DNA of 64,000 nt, from contig NZ_JAUSSR010000004.1 of assembly GCF_030812475.1 (NCBI RefSeq), positions 310,001 to 374,000 on the forward strand. Reading direction: 5' to 3'. Both the position numbers and the translations under genes were made by a program. The notes below the pieces were generated by a model. The model did not search any database and was not told the origin of the DNA. It was given only the letters and a program-made list of their open reading frames with translations. Below are positions 43,237-51,995 of this stretch, one piece after another (within the stretch, counting starts at the first letter, position 1; each line of letters begins with the position of its first letter). The DNA is from Pseudomonas lini (lineage in GTDB: Bacteria > Pseudomonadota > Gammaproteobacteria > Pseudomonadales > Pseudomonadaceae).

Positions 43237-43396
43237 CGGTGCACCAAACAGAAGCAACGTCTGGCTCTCATGCACCGGTCCTGCACAATGGTCCTCGCGG
43301 GTCGTGTGTTCAAGAATAGCCAAGCGCGTGCCCATTCTTGTGCAGGGTACCGGTGGTCAAAAGTCAATTATTGTCCGTTACGGGAGTGACCCCGGG

Positions 43397-44539
43397 TTAC
43401 ATCCCAAGGGCCATGCCACCGCGCCTGACCGGTACGGCTTGCATCAGTCCGGGCTGAACGCCCAAGGGTGTCCGCTTTTGAGCCACTAACGACTGGCTGA
43501 CCAGACGGAGCTTGTTTTGCTGTATCGCTGGCAAGGGTTCATCGGCTCGATACTGACCGGGCGTCATGCTGAACCAGCGGATGCAGGCCTTGTGGAAACT
43601 GCTGTGGTCGTGGAACCCGAGCAGGTGAGTCACGTGCTTCATATTGAAATGGGAATGGCGCAGGTAGAAATCGGCCAACTGGCGACGCACATCATTCAGC
43701 ACGTCCTTGAACTGGGCACCTTCCTTCTCAAGTGCTCGTTGCAACGTTCGTTTGCTGATGTTGAGCACGGTAGCTATCGATTCCATATCACACTGCCCTT
43801 GCCCCTGACTCAGGCGCTCGGTGATCAATGCACGAATCCTGCATACGGTGGTGAAACCGTACAACAAGTCCATCCGAGCCTCGGCAAAACTCTCATGGAG
43901 TACAGCCAACGCCTCATTGGCCATGCTCAACGGACGCAGAAGCGCCTGGCCGTCGAACAGGATGCTGTCATAGGCGGCGCCAAAACGCAGCTCACAGCCA
44001 AACAGCCGCTCATGCTCGCTGATGTCTTCAGGTTCGGGGTAGGTGAATTCCACACGTAACGGTTGCAGCGATTTGCCGCCGGACAGCCAACGGCACAATC
44101 CCAGCAGCGAAGCGATTCCGGCATCGGTGTACTGCCGTGGCTTGACCGAGTCGCCTTGGTGATCGAAGCCGGCCAATCGATAATTGTGTCCTTCCTCACC
44201 CAAAAACAGGCTGAGGCCAGAGCTGATCAATGGGCTGAAACGCACAAGGCGTTCAAGCGCCCGCTTCAGGTTCAAGCTGGACATCATCGTGTATCCAACA
44301 ATCTGGAAGTTACCCGGATGTACCTGCCCGTAGGCTTTCAGTCCAATATTCGCGTCACCAGACGCCTGCGCTGCCAACTCCCAAAGACGGTAAATGACAC
44401 TTCGTTCGTAGAAGGCTTGCTGCTGACCCAGAATCGTCAGATCCAGCCCGGCTTCCCGGGATAAATTGATCACATCCAAACCTTCGGCCGCGAGCGTATT
44501 CACTAACACACTGGTATAGCCGGTACCCACTCTATACAT
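43397..44539 (-). CDS. AraC-family regulator with C-terminal tail
   Basis: 380 residues. N-terminal arabinose-binding-like ligand domain of the OruR/VirS type (GLDVINLSREAGLDLTIL), then the helix-turn-helix pair (MESIATVLNISKRTLQRALEKEG and MKHVTHLLGFHDHSSFHKACIRWF). After the usual end near residue 337 there are about 40 extra residues rich in Gln, Lys and Arg, absent from typical members. No obvious target is adjacent: the LysR gene is convergent and a REPIN lies upstream. Confidence 0.85.
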   Translation of the reverse strand: MYRVGTGYTSVLVNTLAAEGLDVINLSREAGLDLTILGQQQAFYERSVIYRLWELAAQASGDANIGLKAYGQVHPGNFQIVGYTMMSSLNLKRALERLVRFSPLISSGLSLFLGEEGHNYRLAGFDHQGDSVKPRQYTDAGIASLLGLCRWLSGGKSLQPLRVEFTYPEPEDISEHERLFGCELRFGAAYDSILFDGQALLRPLSMANEALAVLHESFAEARMDLLYGFTTVCRIRALITERLSQGQGQCDMESIATVLNISKRTLQRALEKEGAQFKDVLNDVRRQLADFYLRHSHFNMKHVTHLLGFHDHSSFHKACIRWFSMTPGQYRADEPLPAIQQNKLRLVSQSLVAQKRTPLGVQPGLMQAVPVRRGGMALGM

Positions 44540-44724
44540 GACGACCTCAAAAACCTGTTAAACCACGCATCCCTTTGCGAGCCATTGAATTTGCTCTGAA
44601 ATTCATCCTAATGGCCATTCATTACAGGGTGGTTATGCATGCAAAAAACACACCCCAAGGCCAGCGTAGTCCCGAAATCCTGATAGCGCCAAAAATAGCC
44701 CCATCGTAGAGCCAGAGGGCCTTT

Positions 44725-44822
44725 TGTGGGAGCGAGCCTGCTCGCGATGGACGTTAACGAAAACGCGTTTATTCTGAATAAACGCATTGCCCTTGACCAT
44801 CGCGAGCGAGCTCGCTCCTACA
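44725..44822. repeat. REPIN element
   Basis: Inverted REP cores (TGTGGGAGCGAGCCTGCTC left, GAGCGAGCTCGCTCCTACA right) with CGCGATGG/CCATCGCG next to each, and an inner perfect inverted repeat GCGTTTATT-CTG-AATAAACGC. It fills about a third of the gap between the AraC gene start and the HxlR gene end; the rest (44540-44724) shows nothing I can name. Confidence 0.9.
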
Positions 44823-44841
44823 GAAAAAACTGCTCATCCTG

Positions 44842-45525
44842 CTAGCGCGCAGCGCTGCGGGTCCCGGCGAACGCGCTCGTACCCAGCCAGCGCCACAGGT
44901 TTTGCGCATCCTGCGCCGCGCCGTCGACCCGCAGCTCTTTCGACTTCAGTACCTCTTGCGGTGTGCGGTCGCCGGTCCACACCTCGGTCAACGCGCGCAC
45001 GCTGGAAGCCACGACCAGCGTCAGTTCGCGGCCGGGGTCGTCGCGGCAAAGGTCTGCCACACCCTCTTCGACCACGAGCCACCACGCTTGCTCGCCGGGC
45101 CGCGCATCGTGGAACTTGAAATGGATGACCACCGGCCGAGGCGGGAACGTCTCGATGCGCACGAACCGGCGCACGTCCCACATCAGCAGCCCCGCGTCGA
45201 GTTCGTCATCGCGAAGGCGACTGCCAATCCAGCGCGCGCCCCAGTGCCCCAGCGCCATGATGATGGGGCGCAATTGCTCGCCCGCCTCGGTCAGGCTGTA
45301 CTCCCAGACTTTGCCGACGGCCGTGCGACGCACCACACCGATATCTTCCAGGTGACGCAGCCGCTGGGCCAACAGGCCGGTGGACATCCGGGGTACGCCG
45401 CGGTGCAGTTCATTGAAGCGCTTGCTGCCGCACAGCAACTCGCGCACGACCAGAGGGGTCCAGCGCTCGCACAGGGCTTCGGCACCGCGCGCGACCGTGC
45501 AGAACTGACCGTAGCTTTCTTCCAT
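44842..45525 (-). CDS. HxlR-family transcriptional regulator
   Basis: 227 residues. The N-terminal HxlR winged helix is clear: CERWTPLVVRELLCGSKRFNELHRGV and LLAQRLRHLEDIGVVRR. The C-terminal half (about 110-227, DELDAGLLMWDVRRFVRIE and VIHFKFHD) is the sterol-carrier-like extension found in longer HxlR proteins. GGAG lies eight bases before the ATG at 45525; a frame to 45618 has no support. Divergent from the nitrilase gene, so it probably controls it. Confidence 0.9.
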   Translation of the reverse strand: MEESYGQFCTVARGAEALCERWTPLVVRELLCGSKRFNELHRGVPRMSTGLLAQRLRHLEDIGVVRRTAVGKVWEYSLTEAGEQLRPIIMALGHWGARWIGSRLRDDELDAGLLMWDVRRFVRIETFPPRPVVIHFKFHDARPGEQAWWLVVEEGVADLCRDDPGRELTLVVASSVRALTEVWTGDRTPQEVLKSKELRVDGAAQDAQNLWRWLGTSAFAGTRSAAR

Positions 45526-45550
45526 CGCCGGGACTCCACAACTGCAACGC

Positions 45551-45563
45551 TTCAGATTCTGAA
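45551..45563. promoter_or_regulatory. candidate HxlR operator
   Basis: TTCAGATTCTGAA is a perfect 13-base palindrome in the 104-base gap between the divergent HxlR and nitrilase genes. HxlR proteins bind as dimers to such sites and autorepress; the assignment rests on position and symmetry only. Confidence 0.45.
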
Positions 45564-45629
45564 CTAGCCCCGCAGCTTCACCACGCGCACGCTGAAGCCT
45601 TCCAAAGCCAATCGCCAAAGGAGAACGCC

Positions 45630-46571
45630 ATGACCAAGGTCGCCATCATTCAGCGCCCGCCCGTGCTGCTCGATCGCAGCGCCACAATCGCCCGGGCCGT
45701 GCAATCGGTCGCCGAGGCCGCGACTGCAGGCGCCTCGCTGATCGTTTTGCCCGAATCCTTCATTCCGGGTTACCCGTCATGGATCTGGCGGCTGGCAGCG
45801 GGAAAGGACGGGGCTGTCATCGGCCAGTTGCACACGCGGCTGCTGGCCAACGCCGTCGATATTGCCAACGGTGACCTCAGCCCATTGTGCGAGGCCGCCA
45901 GCGTTCACGCCGTGACGATCGTGTGCGGCATAGATGAATGCGACCGGCGCAATGGCGGCGGTACGCTCTACAACAGCGTAGTCGTAATCGGCCCCGACGG
46001 CGAAGTGCTCAACCGCCACCGCAAGCTGATGCCAACCAATCCCGAACGCATGGTGCATGGCTTCGGTGATGCGTCCGGGTTGCGCACGGTCGATACGCCG
46101 GTCGGTCGCGTGGGTACGCTCATCTGCTGGGAAAACTACATGCCGCTGGCCCGCTATTCCCTGTATGCCCAAGGGGTGGAGATCTACGTCGCTCCCACCT
46201 ACGACACGGGCGACGGCTGGATCAGCACGATGCGCCACATTGCGCTGGAAGGCCGCTGCTGGGTGCTCGGCAGTGGCACGGTGTTGCGCGGCAGCGACAT
46301 CCCCGACGACTTTCCGGCCCGTGCGCACCTGTTTGCCGATCCGGACGAATGGATCAACGACGGCGACTCGGTGGTGGTCAGTCCGCAAGGCCGGGTCGTG
46401 GCCGGTCCGTTGCACCGCGAGGCCGGCATTCTGTATGCGGACATCGACGTCGCACTCGTGGCACCGGCACGGCGGGCGCTCGATGTCACCGGGCACTACG
46501 CGCGCCCGGATATTTTCGAACTGCAGGTACGGCGCACGCCGGCGACAGCGGTGCGCTATATAGATGAGTGA
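45630..46571 (+). CDS. nitrilase-family carbon-nitrogen hydrolase
   Basis: 313 residues. All three catalytic residues can be seen: Glu in VLPESFIPGYPSWIWR, Lys in HRKLMPTNPE and Cys in TLICWENYMPLARY. The surroundings match aliphatic/aromatic nitrilases (EC 3.5.5) rather than amidases. It hydrolyses a nitrile to carboxylate and ammonia, or a cyanide-like substrate. AAGGAG precedes the ATG. Divergent from HxlR. Confidence 0.9.
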   Translation: MTKVAIIQRPPVLLDRSATIARAVQSVAEAATAGASLIVLPESFIPGYPSWIWRLAAGKDGAVIGQLHTRLLANAVDIANGDLSPLCEAASVHAVTIVCGIDECDRRNGGGTLYNSVVVIGPDGEVLNRHRKLMPTNPERMVHGFGDASGLRTVDTPVGRVGTLICWENYMPLARYSLYAQGVEIYVAPTYDTGDGWISTMRHIALEGRCWVLGSGTVLRGSDIPDDFPARAHLFADPDEWINDGDSVVVSPQGRVVAGPLHREAGILYADIDVALVAPARRALDVTGHYARPDIFELQVRRTPATAVRYIDE

Positions 46572-46643
46572 AGTCAGGCACGGTTTTGGCGATCCATGCC
46601 CTGTGCGGCGGTATCGCCTAACCATTGAACAAGGAGTCAGGTC

Positions 46644-47078
46644 ATGAACGATGAACGATCTTACAAGGGCAGTTGTTTTTGCGGCGCAGTCGAATTCACC
46701 GTCAGCGGCGAGCCCGCCGCAATGGGCTATTGCCACTGCGAATCCTGTCGGCACTGGTCGGCAGGGCCGGTCAATGCCTTCACCCTGTGGAAACCCGAGG
46801 CGGTGCATGTGACTCGGGGTGCCGACAACATCGGCACCTACAACAAGACAGCGCAGAGTTACCGCAAGTGGTGCAAGACGTGCGGCGGACACCTCTTCAC
46901 CGATCACCCGGGGATGGGGCTGATCGATGTGTATGCGGCGCTCATCCCGGAACTCGCGTACTCGCCAGGCGTTCACGTGCACTATCAGGAGACCGTGCTG
47001 CGCATCAAGGATGGCTTGCCCAAGCTGAAGGATGTCCCCAAGGAACTGGGGGGATCGGGCATCAGCCTGGACGAATAA
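46644..47078 (+). CDS. GFA/CENP-V-family zinc-binding protein
   Basis: 144 residues with the zinc-ligand pattern of glutathione-dependent formaldehyde-activating enzymes: GSCFCGAVEF, CHCESCRHW and WCKTCGGHLF. The function of most members is unknown. It follows the nitrilase gene by 72 bases with its own AAGGAG, so co-transcription is possible. Confidence 0.88.
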   Translation: MNDERSYKGSCFCGAVEFTVSGEPAAMGYCHCESCRHWSAGPVNAFTLWKPEAVHVTRGADNIGTYNKTAQSYRKWCKTCGGHLFTDHPGMGLIDVYAALIPELAYSPGVHVHYQETVLRIKDGLPKLKDVPKELGGSGISLDE

Positions 47079-47222
47079 CGCAAGGTTGGCCGGCGGGCGG
47101 TCAGTGATCCATCCGATATTTACTACGCCCGCCCTGCGCCCGGCTATGATCTACAGCATCCAGCCCCGCCGACGGTCGTCGCTGCGACCCGTTCCGCTTT
47201 TTCTTCCCCCGGGAGAAGCGTC

Positions 47223-48824
47223 ATGCGTGTTTGCCATTGCTTGAGCGCAATTCTGCTCGCCGTGCTGTGCTTGTCCGGCGGTTCGAATGAGGACGGGTTC
47301 TTGATGACGCCGGTGTTGGCCGCCGCCCCCGAGGCCGATGCCGCGGGTGCTGCGCCCGCACCCGCACCGACTGCACCGGCCGAGACGGTCTTCACGACGG
47401 AGGAACTCGACCAGATGCTGGCGCCGCTGGCCCTGTATCCGGATTCGTTACTGGCCCAGGTCCTGATGGCGGCAACCTATCCGGGTGACGTCGCCGACGC
47501 GGTAGCCTGGTCCAAGGCGCATCCGGACAGCAGCGGTGACGCCGCCGTGCGTCAAGTGGCAAATGAACCCTGGGATCCGAGTGTGCAATCGTTGGTCGCC
47601 TTCCCGGCAGCGCTGGTGATCCTGGGCCAGGATCCGGCCTGGGTGCAGCGTGTGGGCGACGCCTTCCTTGCGCAGCCCGACGCCGTGATGGATTCGGTGC
47701 AACGCCTGCGCCGCCAGGCGCAAGCCGCCGGCCACCTCGAATCCAACGCGCAACAGCGCGTCACCGTGCAGCCGGCCGCGCCCGCGGCGGCACCTGCACC
47801 TGCACCTGCAACGACCAGTTCGACGGTGGTGGTGCAGCAGCCTGCCGCCACCCAGACCATCATCATCGAGCCGGCCCAGCCGCAGACCATTTACGTGCCG
47901 AGCTACAACCCAAGCGTGGTCTATGGCACCTGGGCCTATCCGTCCGCCCCGCCGGCGTACTACCCACCGCCGCCGGGTTACTACCTCGGCACCGCGCTCG
48001 CCACCGGCCTGGCCTTCGGCGCAGGCGTGGCCATCGTCGATTCGCTCTGGGGCGACTGCGACTGGGGCCGCGGCGACATCGATATCGACGTCAACCGCTA
48101 CAACAACATCAACACCAACCGCCAGCTCAATGCCAACCAGAACAACTGGAGCCACAACTCGATCAACCGCGACGGCGTGCCCTACCGCGATCGCGCCAAC
48201 CGCGAACAGAATAGCCGGCGCTTGGCCGGCAGCGAGCAGCGCGACGCGTTCCGCGGCCGCGATCCGGTGCGCACCTCCGAGCGCGAGCGCGCCAGCCAGG
48301 CACTGGCGCAACGCGGCATCGAACCTGCGGCCACCAGCAATCGCCAGGCGCGGGAGCGGGCCCAGGCGGCGAGCCGCGATCTGGACAAACAACCGCAGCT
48401 GCGCGAACGCGCGCAAGCCAGTGCGCAGACGCGCCAGACTACCCAGGCGAACGCGCAGAAACGCGAGCAGGCGCAAGCCAATGTACAGGCGCGCCAAAAT
48501 AACCAGGCCAATGAGCAGAAGCGCGAGCAGGCGCAAGCCAGTGTCCAGGCGCGGCAGAGGACTCAGGCCGGTGCGCAGCAGCGCCAGGGCACGCCAGACA
48601 ATCCAAAGGTCCGCCAGCAAGCACGTCAGCAGCAGGCCAGTACACAGGGGCCGCGCAACAATGCCTTTGCCGGCGCCAGCAACCCTTCGCAGTCGCGACT
48701 GCAAGCCAGCCGCGGCCAGGCCAGTCACGTTTCCGCCAGTCGGCCGCGCGCGGAACGCGCCAGTGGTCATACTGTACAACGGCCGGCCCGGGCACCGTCC
48801 CGGGGTGGCGGCAATCGGCGCTGA
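47223..48824 (+). CDS. DUF3300-domain protein with repetitive C-terminus
   Basis: 533 residues. Signal peptide at about 1-33, then an Ala/Pro-rich spacer, the DUF3300 domain (LDQMLAPLALYPDSLLAQVLMAATYP and PWDPSVQSLVAFPA), a Pro/Tyr-rich stretch, an Asn-rich part, and a long Gln/Arg/Ala-rich coiled region containing a 20-residue tandem repeat (48411-48590). Probably periplasmic or surface exposed; function unknown. GGGAG precedes the ATG. It is paired with the DUF2950 gene 13 bases downstream, a common pairing. Confidence 0.88.
   Translation: MRVCHCLSAILLAVLCLSGGSNEDGFLMTPVLAAAPEADAAGAAPAPAPTAPAETVFTTEELDQMLAPLALYPDSLLAQVLMAATYPGDVADAVAWSKAHPDSSGDAAVRQVANEPWDPSVQSLVAFPAALVILGQDPAWVQRVGDAFLAQPDAVMDSVQRLRRQAQAAGHLESNAQQRVTVQPAAPAAAPAPAPATTSSTVVVQQPAATQTIIIEPAQPQTIYVPSYNPSVVYGTWAYPSAPPAYYPPPPGYYLGTALATGLAFGAGVAIVDSLWGDCDWGRGDIDIDVNRYNNINTNRQLNANQNNWSHNSINRDGVPYRDRANREQNSRRLAGSEQRDAFRGRDPVRTSERERASQALAQRGIEPAATSNRQARERAQAASRDLDKQPQLRERAQASAQTRQTTQANAQKREQAQANVQARQNNQANEQKREQAQASVQARQRTQAGAQQRQGTPDNPKVRQQARQQQASTQGPRNNAFAGASNPSQSRLQASRGQASHVSASRPRAERASGHTVQRPARAPSRGGGNRR
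48411..48590 (+). repeat. three tandem 60-base repeats within the DUF3300 gene
   Basis: Units begin exactly 60 bases apart at 48411, 48471 and 48531, each opening GCGCAAGCCA and encoding a 20-residue Gln/Ala/Arg-rich unit (AQASAQTRQ-, AQANVQARQ-, AQASVQARQ-). The repeat keeps the frame, so copy-number change would lengthen the coil without breaking the gene. Confidence 0.9.
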
Positions 48825-48837
48825 CAGGAGACTCGCC

Positions 48838-49728
48838 ATGAAGGCTGCTTTGCGTATTTTCCCGCTTACGCTGCTGGCGATCCTGGCCCTGGACGCGCGT
48901 GCGCAGCAGGCCTTTCCCAGTCCGGATGCGGCCGCAGAGGCCCTGGTCGCCGCGCTCGGCACCCGGCAGGCCGATCCCGCGCGCCTCGCGGCCTTGCTCG
49001 GTCCCGACTGGCGCTCCTATATACCGCTCGAAGGCATCGACCGCGACGATGTCGATGCCTTCCTCGCCCGCTACAAGGAAAAACACGGCACCCAACCCGA
49101 CGGGCAAGGCCGGGCGCATCTGGTGGTCGGCAACGACCCCTGGACCTTGCCGCTGCCGATCATCCAGGGCAAGGCAGGGTGGGCCTTCAACGCCAAGGCC
49201 GGTGGCGAGGAGATCCGCGAGCGACGCATTGGTCGCAACGAACTGGCCACCGTGCAATCGGCGTTGGCCTATTACGATGCCCAGATGGACTACGCCACGG
49301 CCGACCGCGACGGCGACGGCGTGCTCGAGTACGCGCAAAAGTTCATCAGCAGCAATGGCAAGCAGGATGGCCTGTACTGGGCCGAGGAGTCCGGGATGGA
49401 AGAGAGTCCGCTTGGCCCGTTGTTCGGCGACGCCAAACCCGGCGACGATTGGCATGGCTATCAGTACCGTATCCTCGACGCCCAGGGACCTTCGGCGCCA
49501 GGCGGCGCCTACAGTTACAAGCTGGGCAACAACATGAGCCGCGGCTTCGCCCTGATCGCCTGGCCGGCAAAGTACGGCGACAGCGGCGTGATGAGCTTCA
49601 TGATCAGCCACGAGGGCGAGTTGTTCGAGAAAGACCTGGGTCCGGACAGCGCCAAACTGGCGACGTCCATGCGCCGCTTCGACCCGGACAGCAGTTGGAA
49701 CGAGGTCGACGAGCAGACGGGACCTTAA
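48838..49728 (+). CDS. DUF2950-family exported protein
   Basis: 296 residues with a signal peptide (about 1-22, LLAILALDARA) and the DUF2950 landmarks FPSPDAAAEALVAALGTRQ, DGDGVLEYAQKFISSNGKQDGLYW and GYQYRILDAQGPSAPGGA. A short acidic loop (DRDGDGVLEY) may bind calcium. Function unknown; it is consistently encoded next to DUF3300 proteins. AGGAG precedes the ATG at 48838. Confidence 0.9.
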   Translation: MKAALRIFPLTLLAILALDARAQQAFPSPDAAAEALVAALGTRQADPARLAALLGPDWRSYIPLEGIDRDDVDAFLARYKEKHGTQPDGQGRAHLVVGNDPWTLPLPIIQGKAGWAFNAKAGGEEIRERRIGRNELATVQSALAYYDAQMDYATADRDGDGVLEYAQKFISSNGKQDGLYWAEESGMEESPLGPLFGDAKPGDDWHGYQYRILDAQGPSAPGGAYSYKLGNNMSRGFALIAWPAKYGDSGVMSFMISHEGELFEKDLGPDSAKLATSMRRFDPDSSWNEVDEQTGP

Positions 49729-49924
49729 CCTGCCCTGTGAAAGGTTACGGCCGGTCATCAGGCGTGACAATGTCGGGTAAGGCTGCGCCAGAGGAATGCG
49801 GGATCAGCGCGCGGGGAGAACCAGGTTATTTGTATTTGCCAAATGGCATTGTGCGCAGCGGTGCAGTACCTTGTAATTGCAACATCCTCGTACGCAATCC
49901 TGTTCAGGTTGAGAGGTGGGTTTC

Positions 49925-49999
49925 ATGAACAACATCGTCTACATCGTCGGATTAGTTGTGATTGTCGTGGTTATCCTGTCTTTCCTCGGGTTTGCTTAG
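49925..49999 (+). CDS. 24-residue hydrophobic microprotein, copy 1
   Basis: MNNIVYIVGLVVIVVVILSF followed by LGFA: almost wholly one transmembrane helix. It shares 18 of 24 residues with the microprotein at 61709-61783, which argues that both are real genes. A GAGAGGTGGG ribosome site lies just upstream. An upstream symmetric ATTTG-C-CAAAT (49834-49844) is the only regulatory-looking element seen. Function unknown; possibly a membrane-stress or regulatory peptide. Confidence 0.6.
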   Translation: MNNIVYIVGLVVIVVVILSFLGFA

Positions 50000-50060
50000 C
50001 GTTGGTGTTCCTTGACGTGTGCATCGCACGCCACGACGTTGTCGATCCCCTTATGTCTAT

Positions 50061-50159
50061 ATAGGAGCGAGCTCGCTCGCGATGGGCGTTAACGATGAAG
50101 CGTTTATCCAGGATAAGCGCGTTGCCTTCAAGACCATCGCGAGCGAGCTCGCTCCTACA
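50061..50159. repeat. REPIN element
   Basis: Inverted REP cores (ATAGGAGCGAGCTCGCTCGC left, its partner ending in GCTCCTACA right) enclose a GCGTTTATCC/GGATAAGCGC inner pair. It lies right behind the microprotein gene. No gene inside. Confidence 0.9.
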
Positions 50160-50176
50160 GAAAAGCGCCTGCCCGG

Positions 50177-50392
50177 TCACGCGAATTTGATGGTGCCGCC
50201 CTGGATATCGTCTCGGGCCAATCGCAAGTCGCAGGCATCCTGATTGAGCTGGTGAATCAGGTTGAGCAACCGCTGGCGCAACAGCTCGTCCTTCAGTTGC
50301 TCAGCTGCGCGCATGACATCAAGCGCGGCGGTCTCGTTGTTGGTTGCGATGGAGTCGAGCAGTTTGCGCATGCTCCTTGATGGCCGATTCAT
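50177..50392 (-). CDS. small helical protein, unknown function
   Basis: 71 residues from the ATG at 50392, which follows GGGAGG. Predominantly helical and charged (MRKLLDSIATNNETAALDVMR, AEQLKDELLRQRLLNLIHQL); no signal or catalytic motif. It overlaps the small frame at 50389 by four bases. Unrecognised. Confidence 0.55.
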   Translation of the reverse strand: MNRPSRSMRKLLDSIATNNETAALDVMRAAEQLKDELLRQRLLNLIHQLNQDACDLRLARDDIQGGTIKFA

Positions 50393-50538
50393 CTGTTGCC
50401 TCCCTGGTTTCGATAGACGCGAATCATAGGGGGCCAATGTTGCGCCAATGTTTCAGTCCCGAAAGCCAACCAAGGCCCCACCGGCACCGACTTGAGTTCC
50501 TGTTCAAAGGAGGCGATCAAGGCATCCCTTCCCGTCAT
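50389..50538 (-). CDS. 49-residue protein overlapping the next small gene
   Basis: MTGRDALIASFEQELKSVPV, then GPWLAFGTETLAQHWPPMIRV. It ends in an ATGA overlap with the 71-residue gene, which suggests coupling. The ribosome site is weak (GGGAAAACC). No family recognised; listed because of the overlap and its compact, ordinary amino-acid composition. Confidence 0.4.
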   Translation of the reverse strand: MTGRDALIASFEQELKSVPVGPWLAFGTETLAQHWPPMIRVYRNQGGNR

Positions 50539-50569
50539 GGGTGACGGGTTTTCCCACCGTTCTTGTGCC

Positions 50570-50962
50570 CTACTCCTCGTAGCGCCCCGTGTTGTCACGA
50601 TCCCGCTCGTAGTGCCTCGTGAGCGCAAACGCTGGCAACCAGGACTCGCGACGCAAGGTCCAGCTTTCGTAAGTGGGCTTCAGTTGGTCAGGGGCATCCA
50701 GGGATCCCAGGTTCACTTCGATTTCGTCGCCGGTGCGGGCGAAGACGGAAGAGCCGCAGCGGGGGCAGAAAAACCTTCCGGCGTAGTCGCGTGTCTCGCC
50801 GGTGATCGTCACCGCATCCCGAGGGAATATCGCCGACGCGTGAAAAAGCGCGCCATGGTGCTTGCGGCAATCGAGACAGTGACAAAGGCCGACCCGGTAG
50901 GGACGTCCCGCCGCCTCGATCCGGACGTTGCCGCACAGGCAACCGCCGGTGAATCGGTCCAT
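50570..50962 (-). CDS. GFA/CENP-V-family zinc-binding protein, second copy
   Basis: 130 residues with zinc ligands in GGCLCGNVRIE, CHCLDCRKHHG and FCPRCGSSVF. The segment GETRDYAG and the following SVFARTGDEIEVNLGSLD fit the common GFA branch. AGGAG precedes the ATG. It is unlike the copy at 46644 in sequence. Confidence 0.88.
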   Translation of the reverse strand: MDRFTGGCLCGNVRIEAAGRPYRVGLCHCLDCRKHHGALFHASAIFPRDAVTITGETRDYAGRFFCPRCGSSVFARTGDEIEVNLGSLDAPDQLKPTYESWTLRRESWLPAFALTRHYERDRDNTGRYEE

Positions 50963-51036
50963 GTTGCGTCTCCTCTGGCATCAAGCGGTCGGCGAAGCCT
51001 GCGCCAACCTGTCCCACCCCCCAGCGAGGGCGCAAT

Positions 51037-51516
51037 TTAGCCCTTCACCGCCGCTTCGATCGCAGCGATATCGATCTTGCGCATCGTCATCATGGCGTCG
51101 AAGGCGCGCTTGGCCACGGCTTGATCAGGGTGGGTCACCGCGCTGGTCAGCACCCGTGGTGAAATCTGCCACGACAGTCCCCACTTGTCCTTGCACCAGC
51201 CGCACGCACTTTCCTGGCCGCCGTTGCCGACAATTGCGTTCCACAAGCGGTCGGTTTCGGCCTGGTCATCGGTCGCCACCTGGAACGAAAACGCTTCGTT
51301 GTGCTTGAACGCCGAGCCCCCGTTGAGCCCGACACAAGGGATGCCCATCACCGTGAAATCGACCGTCAACACATCGCCCTGCTTGCCCGCCGGATAATCG
51401 CCGGGCGCGCGGTGGACGGCGCCCACGGCGCTGTCGGGAAAGGTTTCGGCATAGAACGTCGCAGCGTCCAGTGCTGTGCCGTCGTACCAGAGGCAAATCG
51501 TATTCTTGCTGAGCAT
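51037..51516 (-). CDS. VOC-superfamily PhnB-like protein
   Basis: 159 residues beginning MLSKNTICLWYDGTALDAATFYAE-like VOC sequence, then VDFTVMGIPCVGLNGGSAFKHNEAFSFQ and CGWCKDKWGLSWQI with a C-terminal VTHPDQAVAKRAFDAMMTMRKID typical of the 3-demethylubiquinone-9 3-methyltransferase-like branch. Function unassigned. GGAG precedes the ATG at 51516; a frame to 51567 is unsupported. It is 74 bases upstream of the GFA gene on the same strand, so the two may form an operon. Confidence 0.85.
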   Translation of the reverse strand: MLSKNTICLWYDGTALDAATFYAETFPDSAVGAVHRAPGDYPAGKQGDVLTVDFTVMGIPCVGLNGGSAFKHNEAFSFQVATDDQAETDRLWNAIVGNGGQESACGWCKDKWGLSWQISPRVLTSAVTHPDQAVAKRAFDAMMTMRKIDIAAIEAAVKG

Positions 51517-51672
51517 CTTGATTCTCCAGAATTGGAACTCAGACATGCATTCTAGCAGCGCAGGCAACGAGCGCTGCTTTACAAAGACCCAGGGGGCAGG
51601 CTCAATTCCGTCTAAGCTGAATAGGGCACCACCCCATACACGTCTCCAGCCTCTTCATGCAGGGGAACCGGG

Positions 51673-51972
51673 ATGACCGGAACAACAGCGCGCCAATGCT
51701 CGTCCTGGGTCCTCCCTTCCCTGCTCGTCATCAATCTGGCGCTGACCGCGGGATGTGCAGGCAAAGCCGCCACGGCGCGCTATTCAACCGCGAGCCTGGG
51801 CGATGCCTGCTATGCAAAAGCGCTCCCCACTTCAGGCGAGGGCGGCCTGGCCTGGGGCTCCACCTTGAACACCGCTCGCAAAAAATCCCTGAATAACTGC
51901 ATACGTTATGCCGGCCGATCCGGTGGCACGCCGGATACCTGCCGAGTGGTGTTGGCGGAGTGTCGACATTAA
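51673..51972 (+). CDS. small lipoprotein
   Basis: 99 residues. A signal peptide with lipobox LTAGC places the mature protein on a membrane as a lipoprotein with Cys28 acylated. The mature part has four further Cys (DACYAKAL, NNCIRYAG, DTCRVVLAEC), probably two disulfides, so it is likely periplasmic. No family recognised. Confidence 0.6.
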   Translation: MTGTTARQCSSWVLPSLLVINLALTAGCAGKAATARYSTASLGDACYAKALPTSGEGGLAWGSTLNTARKKSLNNCIRYAGRSGGTPDTCRVVLAECRH

Positions 51973-51995
51973 TCGCCAGCGAGATCAGCGCGCGC

